Positions 1 to 9,294 of a DNA stretch of 64,000 bases are shown one piece after another. Position numbers and translations under genes: made by a program. Numbering within the stretch: the first letter of the stretch is position 1; every line of letters starts with the position of its first letter. This DNA comes from Pseudaquabacterium inlustre (GTDB taxonomy: Bacteria > Pseudomonadota > Gammaproteobacteria > Burkholderiales > Burkholderiaceae_C). The notes below the pieces were generated by a model. That model saw nothing but the letters and a program-made list of their open reading frames with translations. It searched no databases and was not told the origin of the DNA. The stretch spans positions 1-64,000 of the forward strand of contig NZ_JBBUTH010000001.1 in the NCBI RefSeq assembly GCF_038066595.1. Direction: 5' to 3'.

Positions 1-68
1 ACCCCACCCCACCCGATCGTTGATCTGCCGCAAGCCCCCACCGCACATCCACCCACCCAAGAATCCCA

Positions 69-88
69 AATGCGATAGACTCTCATTT
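69..88 (+). promoter_or_regulatory. Probable Fur box upstream of feoA
   Basis: The 20 bases at 69-88 match about 15 of 20 positions of the common betaproteobacterial/pseudomonad Fur-box form, with AATG on the left and CTCATTT on the right. The site ends 15 bases before the feoA start codon and is much more AT-rich than its surroundings. Iron-dependent repression of ferrous iron uptake genes by Fur fits this position. No clear -35/-10 pair could be assigned. Confidence 0.55.
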
Positions 89-103
89 AGATTTGGAGTG
101 CCC

Positions 104-370
104 ATGAGCCGCAGCCACCGCACCATCCCCGCCGCCACCCTGGCCGACCTGCCGGATGGCAGCGCCGCCACCGTGCAGCAGGTGCAGGCCGACGGTGCGG
201 CGCTGGATGCCATGCAGTTGCACCGCCTGCGCGAACTGGGCTTCCTGCCCGGTGAGCCGGTGCAGGTGGTGCGCCGCGGCCCGGGCGGCCGCGAACCGCT
301 GGCGGTGCAGGTGGGCGACACCTTGTTCGCCCTGCGACTGGCCGAGGCCCGCTGCGTGCTGGTGGCCTGA
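104..370 (+). CDS. feoA: Ferrous iron transport protein A (FeoA)
   Basis: This 88-residue protein has the size and pattern of FeoA, a small cytoplasmic SH3-like barrel that assists the FeoB permease. The conserved run LRELGFLPGEPVQVV lies near residues 45-60, followed by PLAVQVGDTLFALRLAEA, the usual FeoA C-terminal strands. I chose the ATG at 104 because GGAG sits just upstream (about 95-98) and because the upstream codons of the open frame give only a proline- and arginine-rich tail over the Fur box. It lies 56 bases before feoB and is surely co-transcribed with it. Confidence 0.9.
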   Translation: MSRSHRTIPAATLADLPDGSAATVQQVQADGAALDAMQLHRLRELGFLPGEPVQVVRRGPGGREPLAVQVGDTLFALRLAEARCVLVA

Positions 371-426
371 GGGGCCCTGCCCCTGCCGCCGCACCGCCAC
401 TGCCGTACCCGCCGAACCCGTTCCCG

Positions 427-2307
427 ATGAGTGCCTCCACCGACCACCTTCCGCACAGCGTGGCCCTGGTCGGCAACCCGAACTGCGGCAAGACCGCGCT
501 GTTCAACCTGCTGACCGGCGCACGCCAGAAGGTGGCCAACTACGCTGGCGTCACGGTCGAGCGCAAGGTCGGCCAGGCGCGCCTGGCCGACGGTCGCATG
601 GTGCAGGTGATCGACCTGCCCGGCGCCTACAGCCTGACGCCCGCCACGCCCGACGAGCAGGTGACGCTGGAGGTCATCGAAGGCCGCCGCCCCGGCGAGC
701 GCCAGCCCGACGCCGTGGTGGCCGTGGTCGATGCCACCAACCTGCGCATGAACCTGCGCCTGGTGCTCGAGCTCAAGCGTCTGGGCCGGCCGATGGTGGT
801 GGCGCTGAACATGGCTGACGTGGCCCGCGCCCGCGGCCTGACGATCGACACCGCCGCACTGTCGGCCGCGCTGGGCTGCCCGGTGGTCGAGACCGTGGCC
901 GTGCGCCGCAACGGCCATGCCGCGCTGCTGGCGCAACTGGGCCACTGGCAGCTGCCGGCGCCCGCAGCCGCGGCCGCGCCCGTGCAGGTGACGCCGGCCG
1001 ATCCGGTGGAACTGCAGGCCGAGGTGCGCCGCATCATCGGCCTGGCGGTGCGGGGCGCGCCCGGCGCGCAGGCCGCTGACCGGCTGCAGCTCACGCTCGA
1101 CCGCTGGGTGCTGCACCCGGTGTGGGGCCTGGTGATCCTGGCGGCGGTGCTGTTCACCGTGTTCCAGGCGGTCTTCGCCTGGGCCGCCGTCCCGATGGAC
1201 CTGATCAAGGAAGGCATGGCCGGCCTGGGTGAATCGCTCAGCACCCACATGGCCGACGGCCCCTTGCGCAGCCTGCTGGTCGACGGCGCCATCGCGGGCG
1301 CCGGCGCGGTGCTGGTGTTCCTGCCGCAGATCCTGATCCTGTTCTTCTTCATCCTGGTGCTCGAAGACTCGGGATACCTGCCGCGCGCAGCCTTCCTGCT
1401 CGACACCGCGATGGGCAAGGTGGGCCTGTCGGGCCGCGCCTTCATCCCGCTGCTGTCGAGCTTTGCCTGCGCGGTGCCGGGCATCCTGGCCACGCGCACC
1501 ATCGCACACTGGAAGGACCGGCTGGCCACCATCATGGTGGCGCCGCTGATGACCTGCTCGGCGCGGCTGCCGGTGTATGCGCTGCTGATCGGCGCCTTCA
1601 TCCCCGACCAGTCGGTGGGCCCGTTCAACCTGCGCGGCCTGGTGCTGTTCGCGCTGTACGTGGCGGGCGTGGTGTCGGCCTGCATCGTGGCCTGGATCTT
1701 CAAGCGCGTGTGGCTGCGCAGCAGCTACCAGCCGCTGATGCTGGAGCTGCCGCCCTACCGCTGGCCCGGCGCGCGCAACCTGGCGCTGGGCCTGTGGGAG
1801 CGCGCGCGCATCTTCGTGCAGCGCGTGGGCACCATCATCTTCGCGCTGTCGGTGCTGCTGTGGTTCCTGTCCACACACCCGGCGCCTCCGGAGGGCGCCA
1901 CGCTGTCGGCCATCCAGTACAGCTTTGCCGGCCAGCTGGGCCGCGCGCTCGAACACGTGTTCGCGCCCATCGGCTTCAACTGGCAGATCTGCATCGCGCT
2001 GGTGCCCGGCATGGCAGCGCGCGAGGTGGCGGTGGGCGCACTCGGCACGGTGTACGCGCTGTCGGCCAATGGCGACGGCGTGGCCGATGCGCTGGCGCCG
2101 ATGATCGCCGCGCAATGGGGCCTGCCCACCGCGCTGGCCCTGCTGGCCTGGTACGTGTTTGCGCCGCAGTGCATCGCCACGCTGGCCACCGTGAAGCGCG
2201 AGACCAATGGCTGGCACTGGCCGCTGACGATGATGGCCTACCTGTTCGGCCTGGCCTACCTCGCGGCCTTCGTCACCTACCGCGCGGCGCTGGCGCTGGG
2301 CTTGTGA
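427..2307 (+). CDS. feoB: Ferrous iron transporter FeoB
   Basis: FeoB is the inner-membrane Fe(II) permease with an N-terminal cytosolic GTPase. The G1 loop GNPNCGKT is at residues 16-23, G2 is the threonine of AGVTVERK, G3 is DLPGAYSL and G4 is NMAD. The membrane half carries the two Gate blocks, including GYLPRAAFLLDTAMGK and FACAVPGILATRTI, with about eight to ten hydrophobic segments. At 626 residues it is shorter than the enterobacterial protein (about 770) but typical of shorter betaproteobacterial FeoB. No strong ribosome binding site precedes the ATG. It is the second gene of the Fur-controlled operon. Confidence 0.95.
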   Translation: MSASTDHLPHSVALVGNPNCGKTALFNLLTGARQKVANYAGVTVERKVGQARLADGRMVQVIDLPGAYSLTPATPDEQVTLEVIEGRRPGERQPDAVVAVVDATNLRMNLRLVLELKRLGRPMVVALNMADVARARGLTIDTAALSAALGCPVVETVAVRRNGHAALLAQLGHWQLPAPAAAAAPVQVTPADPVELQAEVRRIIGLAVRGAPGAQAADRLQLTLDRWVLHPVWGLVILAAVLFTVFQAVFAWAAVPMDLIKEGMAGLGESLSTHMADGPLRSLLVDGAIAGAGAVLVFLPQILILFFFILVLEDSGYLPRAAFLLDTAMGKVGLSGRAFIPLLSSFACAVPGILATRTIAHWKDRLATIMVAPLMTCSARLPVYALLIGAFIPDQSVGPFNLRGLVLFALYVAGVVSACIVAWIFKRVWLRSSYQPLMLELPPYRWPGARNLALGLWERARIFVQRVGTIIFALSVLLWFLSTHPAPPEGATLSAIQYSFAGQLGRALEHVFAPIGFNWQICIALVPGMAAREVAVGALGTVYALSANGDGVADALAPMIAAQWGLPTALALLAWYVFAPQCIATLATVKRETNGWHWPLTMMAYLFGLAYLAAFVTYRAALALGL

Positions 2308-2320
2308 GGAAGAAGCGGTC

Positions 2321-2560
2321 ATGGACCTGCAGTCGCTCGCCGTCACGCTGATCGTCACCGTCGCCCTGGTCTATGCCAGCTGGACGCTGATGCCCGCCGC
2401 CTGGCGCCGCGCCCTGCAGCAGCGCCTGACCGGCCGCGTGCAGCCCGAGGCCGCCGGCTGCGGCGGCTGCGGTGGTGGCTGCACGCCGCCGCCCCAGCGC
2501 TCGGCCTCGGCCGCGGCCGAGGCCAAGCCGATCACGCTGCACCGGCGCCCGATGCGCTGA
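2321..2560 (+). CDS. Small FeoB-associated Cys-rich membrane protein
   Basis: This 79-residue protein starts 13 bases after feoB, with AGGAAG as ribosome binding site. One transmembrane helix (about residues 6-25) is followed by a basic stretch and a glycine-cysteine cluster, CGGCGGGC, near residues 47-54. It resembles the FeoB-associated cysteine-rich membrane protein/DUF6587 group often found as the third gene of feo operons that lack FeoC. The cysteine cluster could bind iron or sense redox state, but this is inference; no function is established. Confidence 0.7.
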   Translation: MDLQSLAVTLIVTVALVYASWTLMPAAWRRALQQRLTGRVQPEAAGCGGCGGGCTPPPQRSASAAAEAKPITLHRRPMR

Positions 2561-2583
2561 GCTGGCTGCGGCCTGAGTGCCGC

Positions 2584-3207
2584 TCAGGCCAGCCCCAGCC
2601 GGTGCCGCAGCACCACGAAGGCCAGCCCGGCCTGCACCGCGTGGTCCAGCGGCGTGGCCGACTCGCGCTCGGGCAGGCCCAGCTCGCGCAGCAGCGTGGC
2701 CCAGCGCAGGTCAATGGTCACGGCGCCCTGCTGCTGGTAGGGCGGCAGCTGGCGGAACTTCCAGTCGTGGAACAGTGCAGAGACATCGATGCGCGGCTGC
2801 GGCAGGCCGGTGCCCAGCAGCGGCTGCGCGGCACGCTCGATCAGCGCCAGGTCGAAGTCGAGGTAGTAGCCGACGATGGGCCGCGGGCCGATGAACTGCA
2901 GCAGTTGCGCCATGGCCGTGCGGTCGGCGTCGGCCTGCCCGGCCGCGTCAGCACCCGTCGGGGCCAGGTTCAGTTCCAGCCGCTGGCTGGCCAGCACCCG
3001 GTCGGCCGCCACCCGCACGGCCGCCACCCGCACGGCCGCCACGGCCAGCAGGCGGTCGTGCGCGGCATCGCGGCCGCTGGCCAGCACATCCAGTGCCACC
3101 CATTCGCCGGCCGGCGGCGCCTCCCACAGAAAGGCCCATTGCGGGTCGGCCAGCTGGCGCTGCGACCACTCGCGCTTGATCGCGGCCCAGCCGCTGCCCA
3201 GGCTCAC
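2584..3207 (-). CDS. DnaQ-fold 3'-5' exonuclease-like protein, catalytic residues eroded
   Basis: The 207-residue product aligns by eye to DEDDh exonucleases of the DnaQ fold, but key residues are missing. Motif I reads ALDVLASG where active members have DxE, so the acidic partner is a leucine. Motif II reads GYYLDFDLALI, keeping FD but replacing HN with YY. Motif III, LDHAVQAGLAF, has Gly where HxxxxD needs Asp. It begins with GTG and overlaps the stop of the upstream DUF294 gene by four bases, so the two are translated together. Genes of this family often sit beside DUF294 proteins. It may be a non-catalytic nucleotide-binding partner. A 15-base tandem repeat lies in the coding region. Confidence 0.65.
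   Translation of the reverse strand: MSLGSGWAAIKREWSQRQLADPQWAFLWEAPPAGEWVALDVLASGRDAAHDRLLAVAAVRVAAVRVAADRVLASQRLELNLAPTGADAAGQADADRTAMAQLLQFIGPRPIVGYYLDFDLALIERAAQPLLGTGLPQPRIDVSALFHDWKFRQLPPYQQQGAVTIDLRWATLLRELGLPERESATPLDHAVQAGLAFVVLRHRLGLA
3003..3047. repeat. 15-base in-frame tandem repeat in the exonuclease-like gene
   Basis: The unit CGGCCGCCACCCGCA occurs at 3003-3017 and 3018-3032, with a diverged third copy at 3033-3047. On the coding strand it encodes repeated A-V-R-V-A pentapeptides. It lies between motifs I and II of the DnaQ fold, in the core strand region, and adds residues relative to a normal DnaQ domain. Confidence 0.85.
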
Positions 3208-5090
3208 AGCGCGTCCAGGTGAAAGCGCAGCCGCAGCATCTGCTTGAAGCGCTTGACCACCGCCAGCGTGTCCTTCAGCAGGTCACGGTCCAGGCTGGTC
3301 AGGCGCGCCAAGTCGATGCCGCCGCCGGGCGGCTGGCCGGCGTCCAGCGCGGCCAGGCCCAGCTTGAGCTTCAGGCCCATGAAGAAGTGCAGGCTGTCGA
3401 CCAGGTCGGTGGCCAGGCCGGCCTCCAGCGCGCCGGCGGCCACCAGGGCTTCGATGCGCGCCACCGTGCCGGTGGCCTGCACGCGCTGCGCCAGCGCCAG
3501 GCTGCGCACGCCATGCACCAGCGGAAAGGTGCCGGCCTTCTTCAGGTCCAGCAGGTCCTGGCCCTCCTCCAGCGCGAACAGACGCTGCCACCAGCCCCCG
3601 CCCCCACCCTCGAAGGCGTTGATGGCCGCGGCAAAGCGCGCCAGCAGCGCATCGTTGTCGGTGACCAGCTTGAACACCTCGCCACGCACCTCGGCCAGCA
3701 GTGCGGCGTCACCGGCCACGGCATGGGCATCGAGGAAGATCGCCAGCGACATCAGGCTGTCGGCCGAGGGCATCAGCAGCCAGCGCCGCACGCGCTCGCC
3801 GAAGTCGGCCGCGGCATGCCGCCACTCGGGATTGCTGACCATGATCCGCCCCGGGCACTCGGGGTAGCCGAAGTCGGCCAGCGCCTGCGAGAAGCGCTGG
3901 CAGATCGCGTCCAGATCGGCCGGCGCGTCGTAGCCGTCGCGCAGGATCAGGCCGTTGTCCTGGTCGGTCTTCAGCAACTGCTCGCCGCGGCCCTCGCTGC
4001 CCATCACGAACAGGCAGCTGTGGGCCACCAACTCGGCCGGCGCCACCAGCTGCCAGGCGCGCTCGAACAGCAGCGCATTGAGCTCCTGCACCAGGCGCGC
4101 GATCAGGCCCACCTTGGTGCCACCGCGCTGCAGCAGGCCGATCACCTGCGTGATCTGCCGCGCCGGGGCCTGCAGCGCCTCCAGGCTGCGCGCCTCCAGG
4201 ATCTGCCGCGTCACCAGCGTGCTGTGGTTGGACAAAAAGCCCAGCAGGTCCACCTGCTCCAGCACGCCCAGGATCGGGCTGCCGGGCTCGGGGGCGCGCA
4301 CCACCACGCGCTGCACGCGGTGGCGGATCATCGTGGCCAGCGCGTCGAACAGCGGCGCATCGGGCGCCACGCACACCAGCGGATGGCTGGCCAGCGCGCC
4401 CACCGGCAGGCGGTCCAGCGGGCGGCCGTCGAGGATGGCGCGCTGCAGGCCGGCGGTGGTGAAGATGCCCAGGCCCTCATCCTCGCCCACGCCACGCACC
4501 AGCACATGCGTGATGCGCTGGCCGGTGAACAGGCGCACCACCGAGACAATGTCCATCGCCGCGTCGACGTACTGCGGCGTGCGCAGCACGGCCTGGTCCA
4601 CCCGCGCCAGCGTCAGGCTGTGCATCTCGTGCTGCTGGTGGTGGGCGCTCAGCGCCGCCAGCTTGTTCGACAGGTCGGCGAACAGCAGCGCCGCGAAGGT
4701 GGCGTTCTCGGTGATCAGCGCATTCACCGTCTCGCGTGGCAGCCGATAGGCCAGCACCTCGCCATGGGCCACGAAGCGGTGGCTGGCCACGCCGGTGACC
4801 AGCGCGCGGCCGTCGAAACAGTCGTCGGGGCCGTAGGTGGCCACCAGTTCGTCGCCCTCCCACTGCTGCACATGGCCCTGGATCAGCACCGCCAGGTGCT
4901 CGGGCGCCTGGCCGGGCGCCAGCATCACGCGGTCGGCCGGCACGAACTCGATGTCGACGCTGTCGCGCACGCGCCGGCGCTGCTCGGCCGTCAGGCAGTC
5001 GAAGGGGGAAACCTGGAAGTTGAAGGCGTGGGGCACGGCGGGCGCGGAACTGGCGGCATCAGGTGCCATCCCACCACAGCCAGCTGACAC
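3204..5090 (-). CDS. cNMP-binding/CBS/DUF294 nucleotidyltransferase-like signalling protein
   Basis: At 628 residues it has the full architecture of the family: a cyclic-nucleotide-binding fold at about 25-140, a CBS pair at about 155-295, a GlnD-like DUF294 nucleotidyltransferase domain at about 305-450, and the DUF294 C-terminal helical domain at about 480-628. The hallmark GSEGRGEQ followed by TDQDN starts near residue 364 and contains the expected metal-binding acids. No signal peptide or membrane segment is seen. Members are thought to be cytoplasmic sensors that modify or bind partner proteins, but the target is unknown. The 4-base overlap with the downstream DnaQ-fold gene suggests a functional pair. 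Confidence 0.85.
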   Translation of the reverse strand: MSAGCGGMAPDAASSAPAVPHAFNFQVSPFDCLTAEQRRRVRDSVDIEFVPADRVMLAPGQAPEHLAVLIQGHVQQWEGDELVATYGPDDCFDGRALVTGVASHRFVAHGEVLAYRLPRETVNALITENATFAALLFADLSNKLAALSAHHQQHEMHSLTLARVDQAVLRTPQYVDAAMDIVSVVRLFTGQRITHVLVRGVGEDEGLGIFTTAGLQRAILDGRPLDRLPVGALASHPLVCVAPDAPLFDALATMIRHRVQRVVVRAPEPGSPILGVLEQVDLLGFLSNHSTLVTRQILEARSLEALQAPARQITQVIGLLQRGGTKVGLIARLVQELNALLFERAWQLVAPAELVAHSCLFVMGSEGRGEQLLKTDQDNGLILRDGYDAPADLDAICQRFSQALADFGYPECPGRIMVSNPEWRHAAADFGERVRRWLLMPSADSLMSLAIFLDAHAVAGDAALLAEVRGEVFKLVTDNDALLARFAAAINAFEGGGGGWWQRLFALEEGQDLLDLKKAGTFPLVHGVRSLALAQRVQATGTVARIEALVAAGALEAGLATDLVDSLHFFMGLKLKLGLAALDAGQPPGGGIDLARLTSLDRDLLKDTLAVVKRFKQMLRLRFHLDAL

Positions 5091-5138
5091 GCAGCCTGCG
5101 CGGCATCAAGCCGCGCGCCGCCGGCCGGGCCCTGCCCC

Positions 5139-6965
5139 CTACACCACGCAGGTGCGGTTCTTGCCGGTGCGCTTGGCCTCGTACAGGCCCTCGTCGGCGC
5201 GCTCCAGCGCACGCTGCAGCGGCTCGCCATCGCGCCAGGCGCTGACGCCGGCAGAGAAGGTGACGAACACCTCCTTGCCGTCGTGCATGAACAGGCTGGC
5301 GGTCAGCTGGCGCTGCAGCCGGGTCAGCGCCTGCTGGGCCTCGTCCACCGGCGTGTCGGGCAGCAGCACCACGAACTCCTCGCCACCGAAGCGCGCCACA
5401 TGGTCGCCCGGCCGCAGCCAGCCGCGCACGCGCTCGGCCAGCGACTTCAGCGCCTCGTCGCCGGCGGCATGGCCCAGCGTGTCGTTGAGCTTCTTGAAGT
5501 TGTCGATGTCGATCAGGCCCACCGACAACGGCGCCCGCGCCTGGCCGGGCGCGGCCGGGGTGTCGCGGCGACGGCGCGCCTCGGCCTCGAAGGCGCGTTC
5601 CAGGCCGCGGCGGTTGGCCACCTGGGTGAGCGCGTCGGTGGACACCTCCTCGTCCAGCCGGCGCAGTTCCACCTCCAGCGACCGCACGCGCGCCTCGAGC
5701 TCGCCGGCCCGCGCATGCTCGGCAGCCAGGCGTTCGCGGGCGCCGGCCACCACGGTCTGCACCGCGCGGCTCTCGCCCACCATCTCCTGCACCAGGCCGG
5801 CCAGGTGCTCCAGTGAATCGGCCGCGGCGATGCGCTCGGCATAGGCCGCCATCTGGTCGCCGAAGCGGCCGGTGGCCTGGCCCAGTTCGCCCAGCTCGCT
5901 GACCACCTGCTGCACCACCTGGCGCAGCGCGTCTCGGGCCAGCGCGCGTTCGTCGGCCAGCTTGCGCTGCTGCGCGCGGGTGTGGTCCAGCAGGTCGCGC
6001 GCGGCGCGCACCGCCCGCGCGCTGGCGCCGGCCTCCAGCCGGGCGCGCAGGGCCCGGCCCTGGCCGCGCAGCCAGTCGCCGTCTTCCGCCACCTCGGCCA
6101 GGCCGTCGGTCAGCGAATGCGCCAGCGCCAGCAGCTCGTCCACCAGCTCCTGGCGCAGGCCGAACAGGCCACGCACGCGCAGGCACACGGCGGCCACCGC
6201 CTCGGCCAGCGCGGGCGTGACGCCCTCGGCGCCCAGGCGCCCGGCCAGTACCGCCAGTTCGTCCGCCAGCTCGGCCGCCCGCGGCTCGGCCGCCGGCAGA
6301 CCGGCGCGCACCGTGCCGGCGAGCTCGCCCAGGGTCTGGCGGGTGGCGTCGTCCGCCGACGGGGCGGTCGTGGCGGCCGTGGCCGGCGCTTCGGGCATGA
6401 CCGGCGTGGCGGCCGCAGCGGCCGCAGCGGTTGTCGCAGGCGTGGCGGCAGCGCCGGCATCGCCCGCCTCGGCCGCGGCGGTGTCGGGCTGGTCACCCTC
6501 CCAGGCGCCCACCAGTTGCGCCAGGCGCTGCTGCAGGCGCGCGGCGTCGCTGCGGCTGCTGGTGAGCACACGCGCCAGGCTGTCGCGCTTGCGCGCGCCG
6601 GTCCACTGTCGGCCGCCCTGCTCCAGCCCCTTGGCCAGGCGCTCGATCAGCTGGGCCCAGGCCTCGCCCTGGCTGCCCGCGGCGGCCGCGGCACGCTCCA
6701 GCGCCTTGCCGGCGTCGTCCCAGCGGCCGGCCATCAGTGCGCCGGCCAGTTCGCCGCGCACCGCGGGTTCGTCGCTCAGGCGCATGGCCAGACGCTCGAC
6801 CACGGCGCGGGCGCGCGGCGGCGGGGCGCCATCGGGGCCGGGCGGCGGCTCGCCGGCCTCTTCGGCATAGGCGCGGGCATAGTTGGCCGGTGTCGGCTCC
6901 AGCTGGGCGGCGGCCAGGCGCCGGAGGGCGCCCTTGGCCCAGGCAGCGGCTTGGGATGCGGTCAC
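5139..6965 (-). CDS. Diguanylate cyclase with N-terminal helical sensor region
   Basis: The C-terminal domain is a GGDEF cyclase that makes cyclic di-GMP. The active-site motif is GGEEF at residues 527-531, and the RPGD inhibitory site (RxxD) lies five residues upstream, so product inhibition is expected. The first roughly 430 residues are Ala/Arg/Glu-rich and helical, with a low-complexity Ala/Thr/Pro linker around residues 170-210 and a coiled coil just before the cyclase domain. No transmembrane helix is seen. I chose the GTG at 6965 because the residues before it look non-coding. It is 608 residues long and ends 70 bases after the next regulator's gene. Confidence 0.85.
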   Translation of the reverse strand: MTASQAAAWAKGALRRLAAAQLEPTPANYARAYAEEAGEPPPGPDGAPPPRARAVVERLAMRLSDEPAVRGELAGALMAGRWDDAGKALERAAAAAGSQGEAWAQLIERLAKGLEQGGRQWTGARKRDSLARVLTSSRSDAARLQQRLAQLVGAWEGDQPDTAAAEAGDAGAAATPATTAAAAAAATPVMPEAPATAATTAPSADDATRQTLGELAGTVRAGLPAAEPRAAELADELAVLAGRLGAEGVTPALAEAVAAVCLRVRGLFGLRQELVDELLALAHSLTDGLAEVAEDGDWLRGQGRALRARLEAGASARAVRAARDLLDHTRAQQRKLADERALARDALRQVVQQVVSELGELGQATGRFGDQMAAYAERIAAADSLEHLAGLVQEMVGESRAVQTVVAGARERLAAEHARAGELEARVRSLEVELRRLDEEVSTDALTQVANRRGLERAFEAEARRRRDTPAAPGQARAPLSVGLIDIDNFKKLNDTLGHAAGDEALKSLAERVRGWLRPGDHVARFGGEEFVVLLPDTPVDEAQQALTRLQRQLTASLFMHDGKEVFVTFSAGVSAWRDGEPLQRALERADEGLYEAKRTGKNRTCVV

Positions 6966-7032
6966 GATGGGCCTCGGTTCGGCACGCTGCCGGGCCGGCC
7001 GCGAAGGCCGCCGGCGGCGCACGGATGGCGGG

Positions 7033-9282
7033 TCAGGGACGGACGCGGCTGGCCGAGCGCACGGCTTCCAGGCGCGTGGTGGTGCCGTGCATGATCCACG
7101 GCGCATTGCCTGGCATCACGGTCTGCTGCAGCCACACTTCCAGGTCGTCGGGTGCGATCGGCCGGCTGAACAGGAAGCCCTGCATCACGCCGCAGCCCAG
7201 GCGCAGCAGCTCTTCCATCTGGCGCAGGTTCTCCACGCCCTCGGCCACCACGCGCAGGCCCAGCGAGCGTGCCAGCGCGATGATGGCGTTGACCACCGCC
7301 GAGCTCTGCGGCGTGATGCCCAGGTTGCGCACGAAGCTGCGGTCGATCTTCAGCTCCGAGATCGGCAGCGTGGTCAGCGAGGCCAGGTTGGAATAGTCGG
7401 TGCCGAAGTCGTCGATCGCGATCTCCACGCCGATCTCGTTGAGCCGGTGCAGGAAGGGGATGACGTTCTCGGAGTCCTTCTTCAGGCTGTTCTCGGTGAT
7501 CTCGACCTGGATCACGCGGTGCGGCATGCCATTGGCCATCACCGCCTGGTGCAGGTGCTCGACCAGGTCGCTGCGGCTGAACACACGGCTGGGCAGGTTG
7601 ACGGCGATGGAGTCCTCGAAGCCGAAGTGCTCCGACCAGATCCGCGCCTGGCGCGCCGCCTCGCGCAGCGCCCACTCGGACATCGGCACGATGAGGCCGG
7701 TTTCCTCGGCCAGCGGGATGAAGTCATTCGGCGGCACCAGGGTGTTGCCGCGCTGCCAGCGCATCAGCGCCTCCACGCCCACCATGCGCGCCGAGCGCAC
7801 GTCCATCTTGGGCTGGTAGTGCAGCACCAGTTCGTTGCGCTCGATGGCCTTGTGCAGTGCGCTTTCCAGCTCGATCTTCTCGCGGCCACGGCCTGCCAGC
7901 AGCGGGCTGTAGACCGCCGTGGCATCGCGGCCGGAGTTCTTCACCGAGTACATCGCCACGTCGGCGTTGCGCAGCAGGTCGGCCACGCCCTGGCCGTCGC
8001 GCGGGAAGATCGCGATGCCCACGCTGCAGGTGACGAAGCATTCCTGGCCGCCGACGAAGATCGGGTCGCGCATGGCCTCGAGGATGCGGTCGGCCACGCG
8101 ACGGGCGTCGGCCTCGTCGCCCACCTCGGGCAGCAGCGCGATGAACTCGTCGCCGCCCAGGCGGCCCACGGCCTCCAGCGTGCGGTGCGAGCGGGCGCCG
8201 GCGCTCTCGATGCGGTCTTCCATCACCTGGTCGCTGTGGCGCACGCAGCCGCGCAGCCGGCGCGCCACCTCCACCAGCAACTCGTCGCCGGCGGCATGGC
8301 CCAGCGTGTCGTTGATGACCTTGAAGCGGTCGAGGTCGATCAGCAGCAGCGCGGCCGGGTGGCCGTAGCGGCGCGCCCAGTCGAGCGCGCGCTCGGTGCG
8401 CCAGATCAGCTGGCGGCGGTTGGGCAGACCGGTCAGCGCGTCGAAATTGGCCAGGTGGCGGATGCGGTCCTCGGCGACGCGGCGGTCGGTCACGTCCTGC
8501 ACGATGCCGGTGTAGCCGATGGTGTGGCCATGCTCGTTGAACTCGGGCTCGGCCTCGATGTGCACGATGCGGCGCAGGATGGTGTCGCGGTGGAACACCG
8601 GCACGTCGATGGCCAGCACGGTGCTCTGGGCCAGCACGTCGCCCAGCACGCGCATCACGCCGCGCCGGTCGGGCTGCGGCACCATGCGGATCAGGCCGCG
8701 CAGCGAGATCGGTTCGTCGGGCGCCAGGCCGAACACCCGTGCGGCCTCGGGCGCCAGCGCCAGCCCACCGGCATGGTGGCCGGCCGGCAGCCGCCAGTCG
8801 AAGCTGCCCATGCGCGCCAGATCTTGTGCGCGGGCCAGCTTGGCCTTGCTGCGCTCGAGCTCGATGCGGATGCGGGCCGAGCGCAGCAGGTAGCGCAGGC
8901 GACCGGCCAGCAGGCTCCACTGCGTGCTCTTGACGAAGAAGTCGGTGGCGCCCACCTGATAGGCCCGGGTGATCGAGGCCTCGTCGTCCAGGCCGGTGAG
9001 CATCAGCACCGGCAGGTTCTCGCAGCCGGGCATGTGGCGCAGTTCGGCGCAGGTGTCGAAGCCGTCGCGGCCGGGCATCATGGCGTCGAGCACGATGATG
9101 TCGGGCGTCCAGTGCGCCAGCATGTCGAGCGCGCGCTCGCCGCTGGCGGCCTCGGTGATCTCGAAGCCACGCTCGCGCAGGGCCACGGCGGTGAGCAGCA
9201 GGGTGACCTCGTCGTCATCGACGAGCAGCACCTTGGGGCGCTCGGTCGAATCTTCGGCGTCGAAGGCGTGCGGCAGGGTCAT
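7033..9282 (-). CDS. Response regulator with PAS, GGDEF and EAL domains
   Basis: This 749-residue protein combines a receiver domain (residues 17-135, VDDDE acid pocket, phospho-acceptor Asp66 in VLDAMMPG), a PAS-like domain (about 150-265), a GGDEF domain with intact GGDEF at 376-380, and an EAL domain with EALMRW at 504-509 and the metal motif IDDFGTDYSNLASL. Both cyclic di-GMP synthesis and breakdown are possible from motifs alone. The GGDEF domain has an unusual insert of about 15 residues before the signature. The HPt gene upstream (9295-9699) is a likely phosphate source and lies only 12 bases away. Confidence 0.92.
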   Translation of the reverse strand: MTLPHAFDAEDSTERPKVLLVDDDEVTLLLTAVALRERGFEITEAASGERALDMLAHWTPDIIVLDAMMPGRDGFDTCAELRHMPGCENLPVLMLTGLDDEASITRAYQVGATDFFVKSTQWSLLAGRLRYLLRSARIRIELERSKAKLARAQDLARMGSFDWRLPAGHHAGGLALAPEAARVFGLAPDEPISLRGLIRMVPQPDRRGVMRVLGDVLAQSTVLAIDVPVFHRDTILRRIVHIEAEPEFNEHGHTIGYTGIVQDVTDRRVAEDRIRHLANFDALTGLPNRRQLIWRTERALDWARRYGHPAALLLIDLDRFKVINDTLGHAAGDELLVEVARRLRGCVRHSDQVMEDRIESAGARSHRTLEAVGRLGGDEFIALLPEVGDEADARRVADRILEAMRDPIFVGGQECFVTCSVGIAIFPRDGQGVADLLRNADVAMYSVKNSGRDATAVYSPLLAGRGREKIELESALHKAIERNELVLHYQPKMDVRSARMVGVEALMRWQRGNTLVPPNDFIPLAEETGLIVPMSEWALREAARQARIWSEHFGFEDSIAVNLPSRVFSRSDLVEHLHQAVMANGMPHRVIQVEITENSLKKDSENVIPFLHRLNEIGVEIAIDDFGTDYSNLASLTTLPISELKIDRSFVRNLGITPQSSAVVNAIIALARSLGLRVVAEGVENLRQMEELLRLGCGVMQGFLFSRPIAPDDLEVWLQQTVMPGNAPWIMHGTTTRLEAVRSASRVRP

Positions 9283-9294
9283 CAGACCTGGATA

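Noticed and set aside
3219..5087. Open frame of about 620 codons opposite the DUF294 gene
   Set aside because: Its length mirrors the real gene on the other strand and its translation is Gln/His-rich without any family signature.
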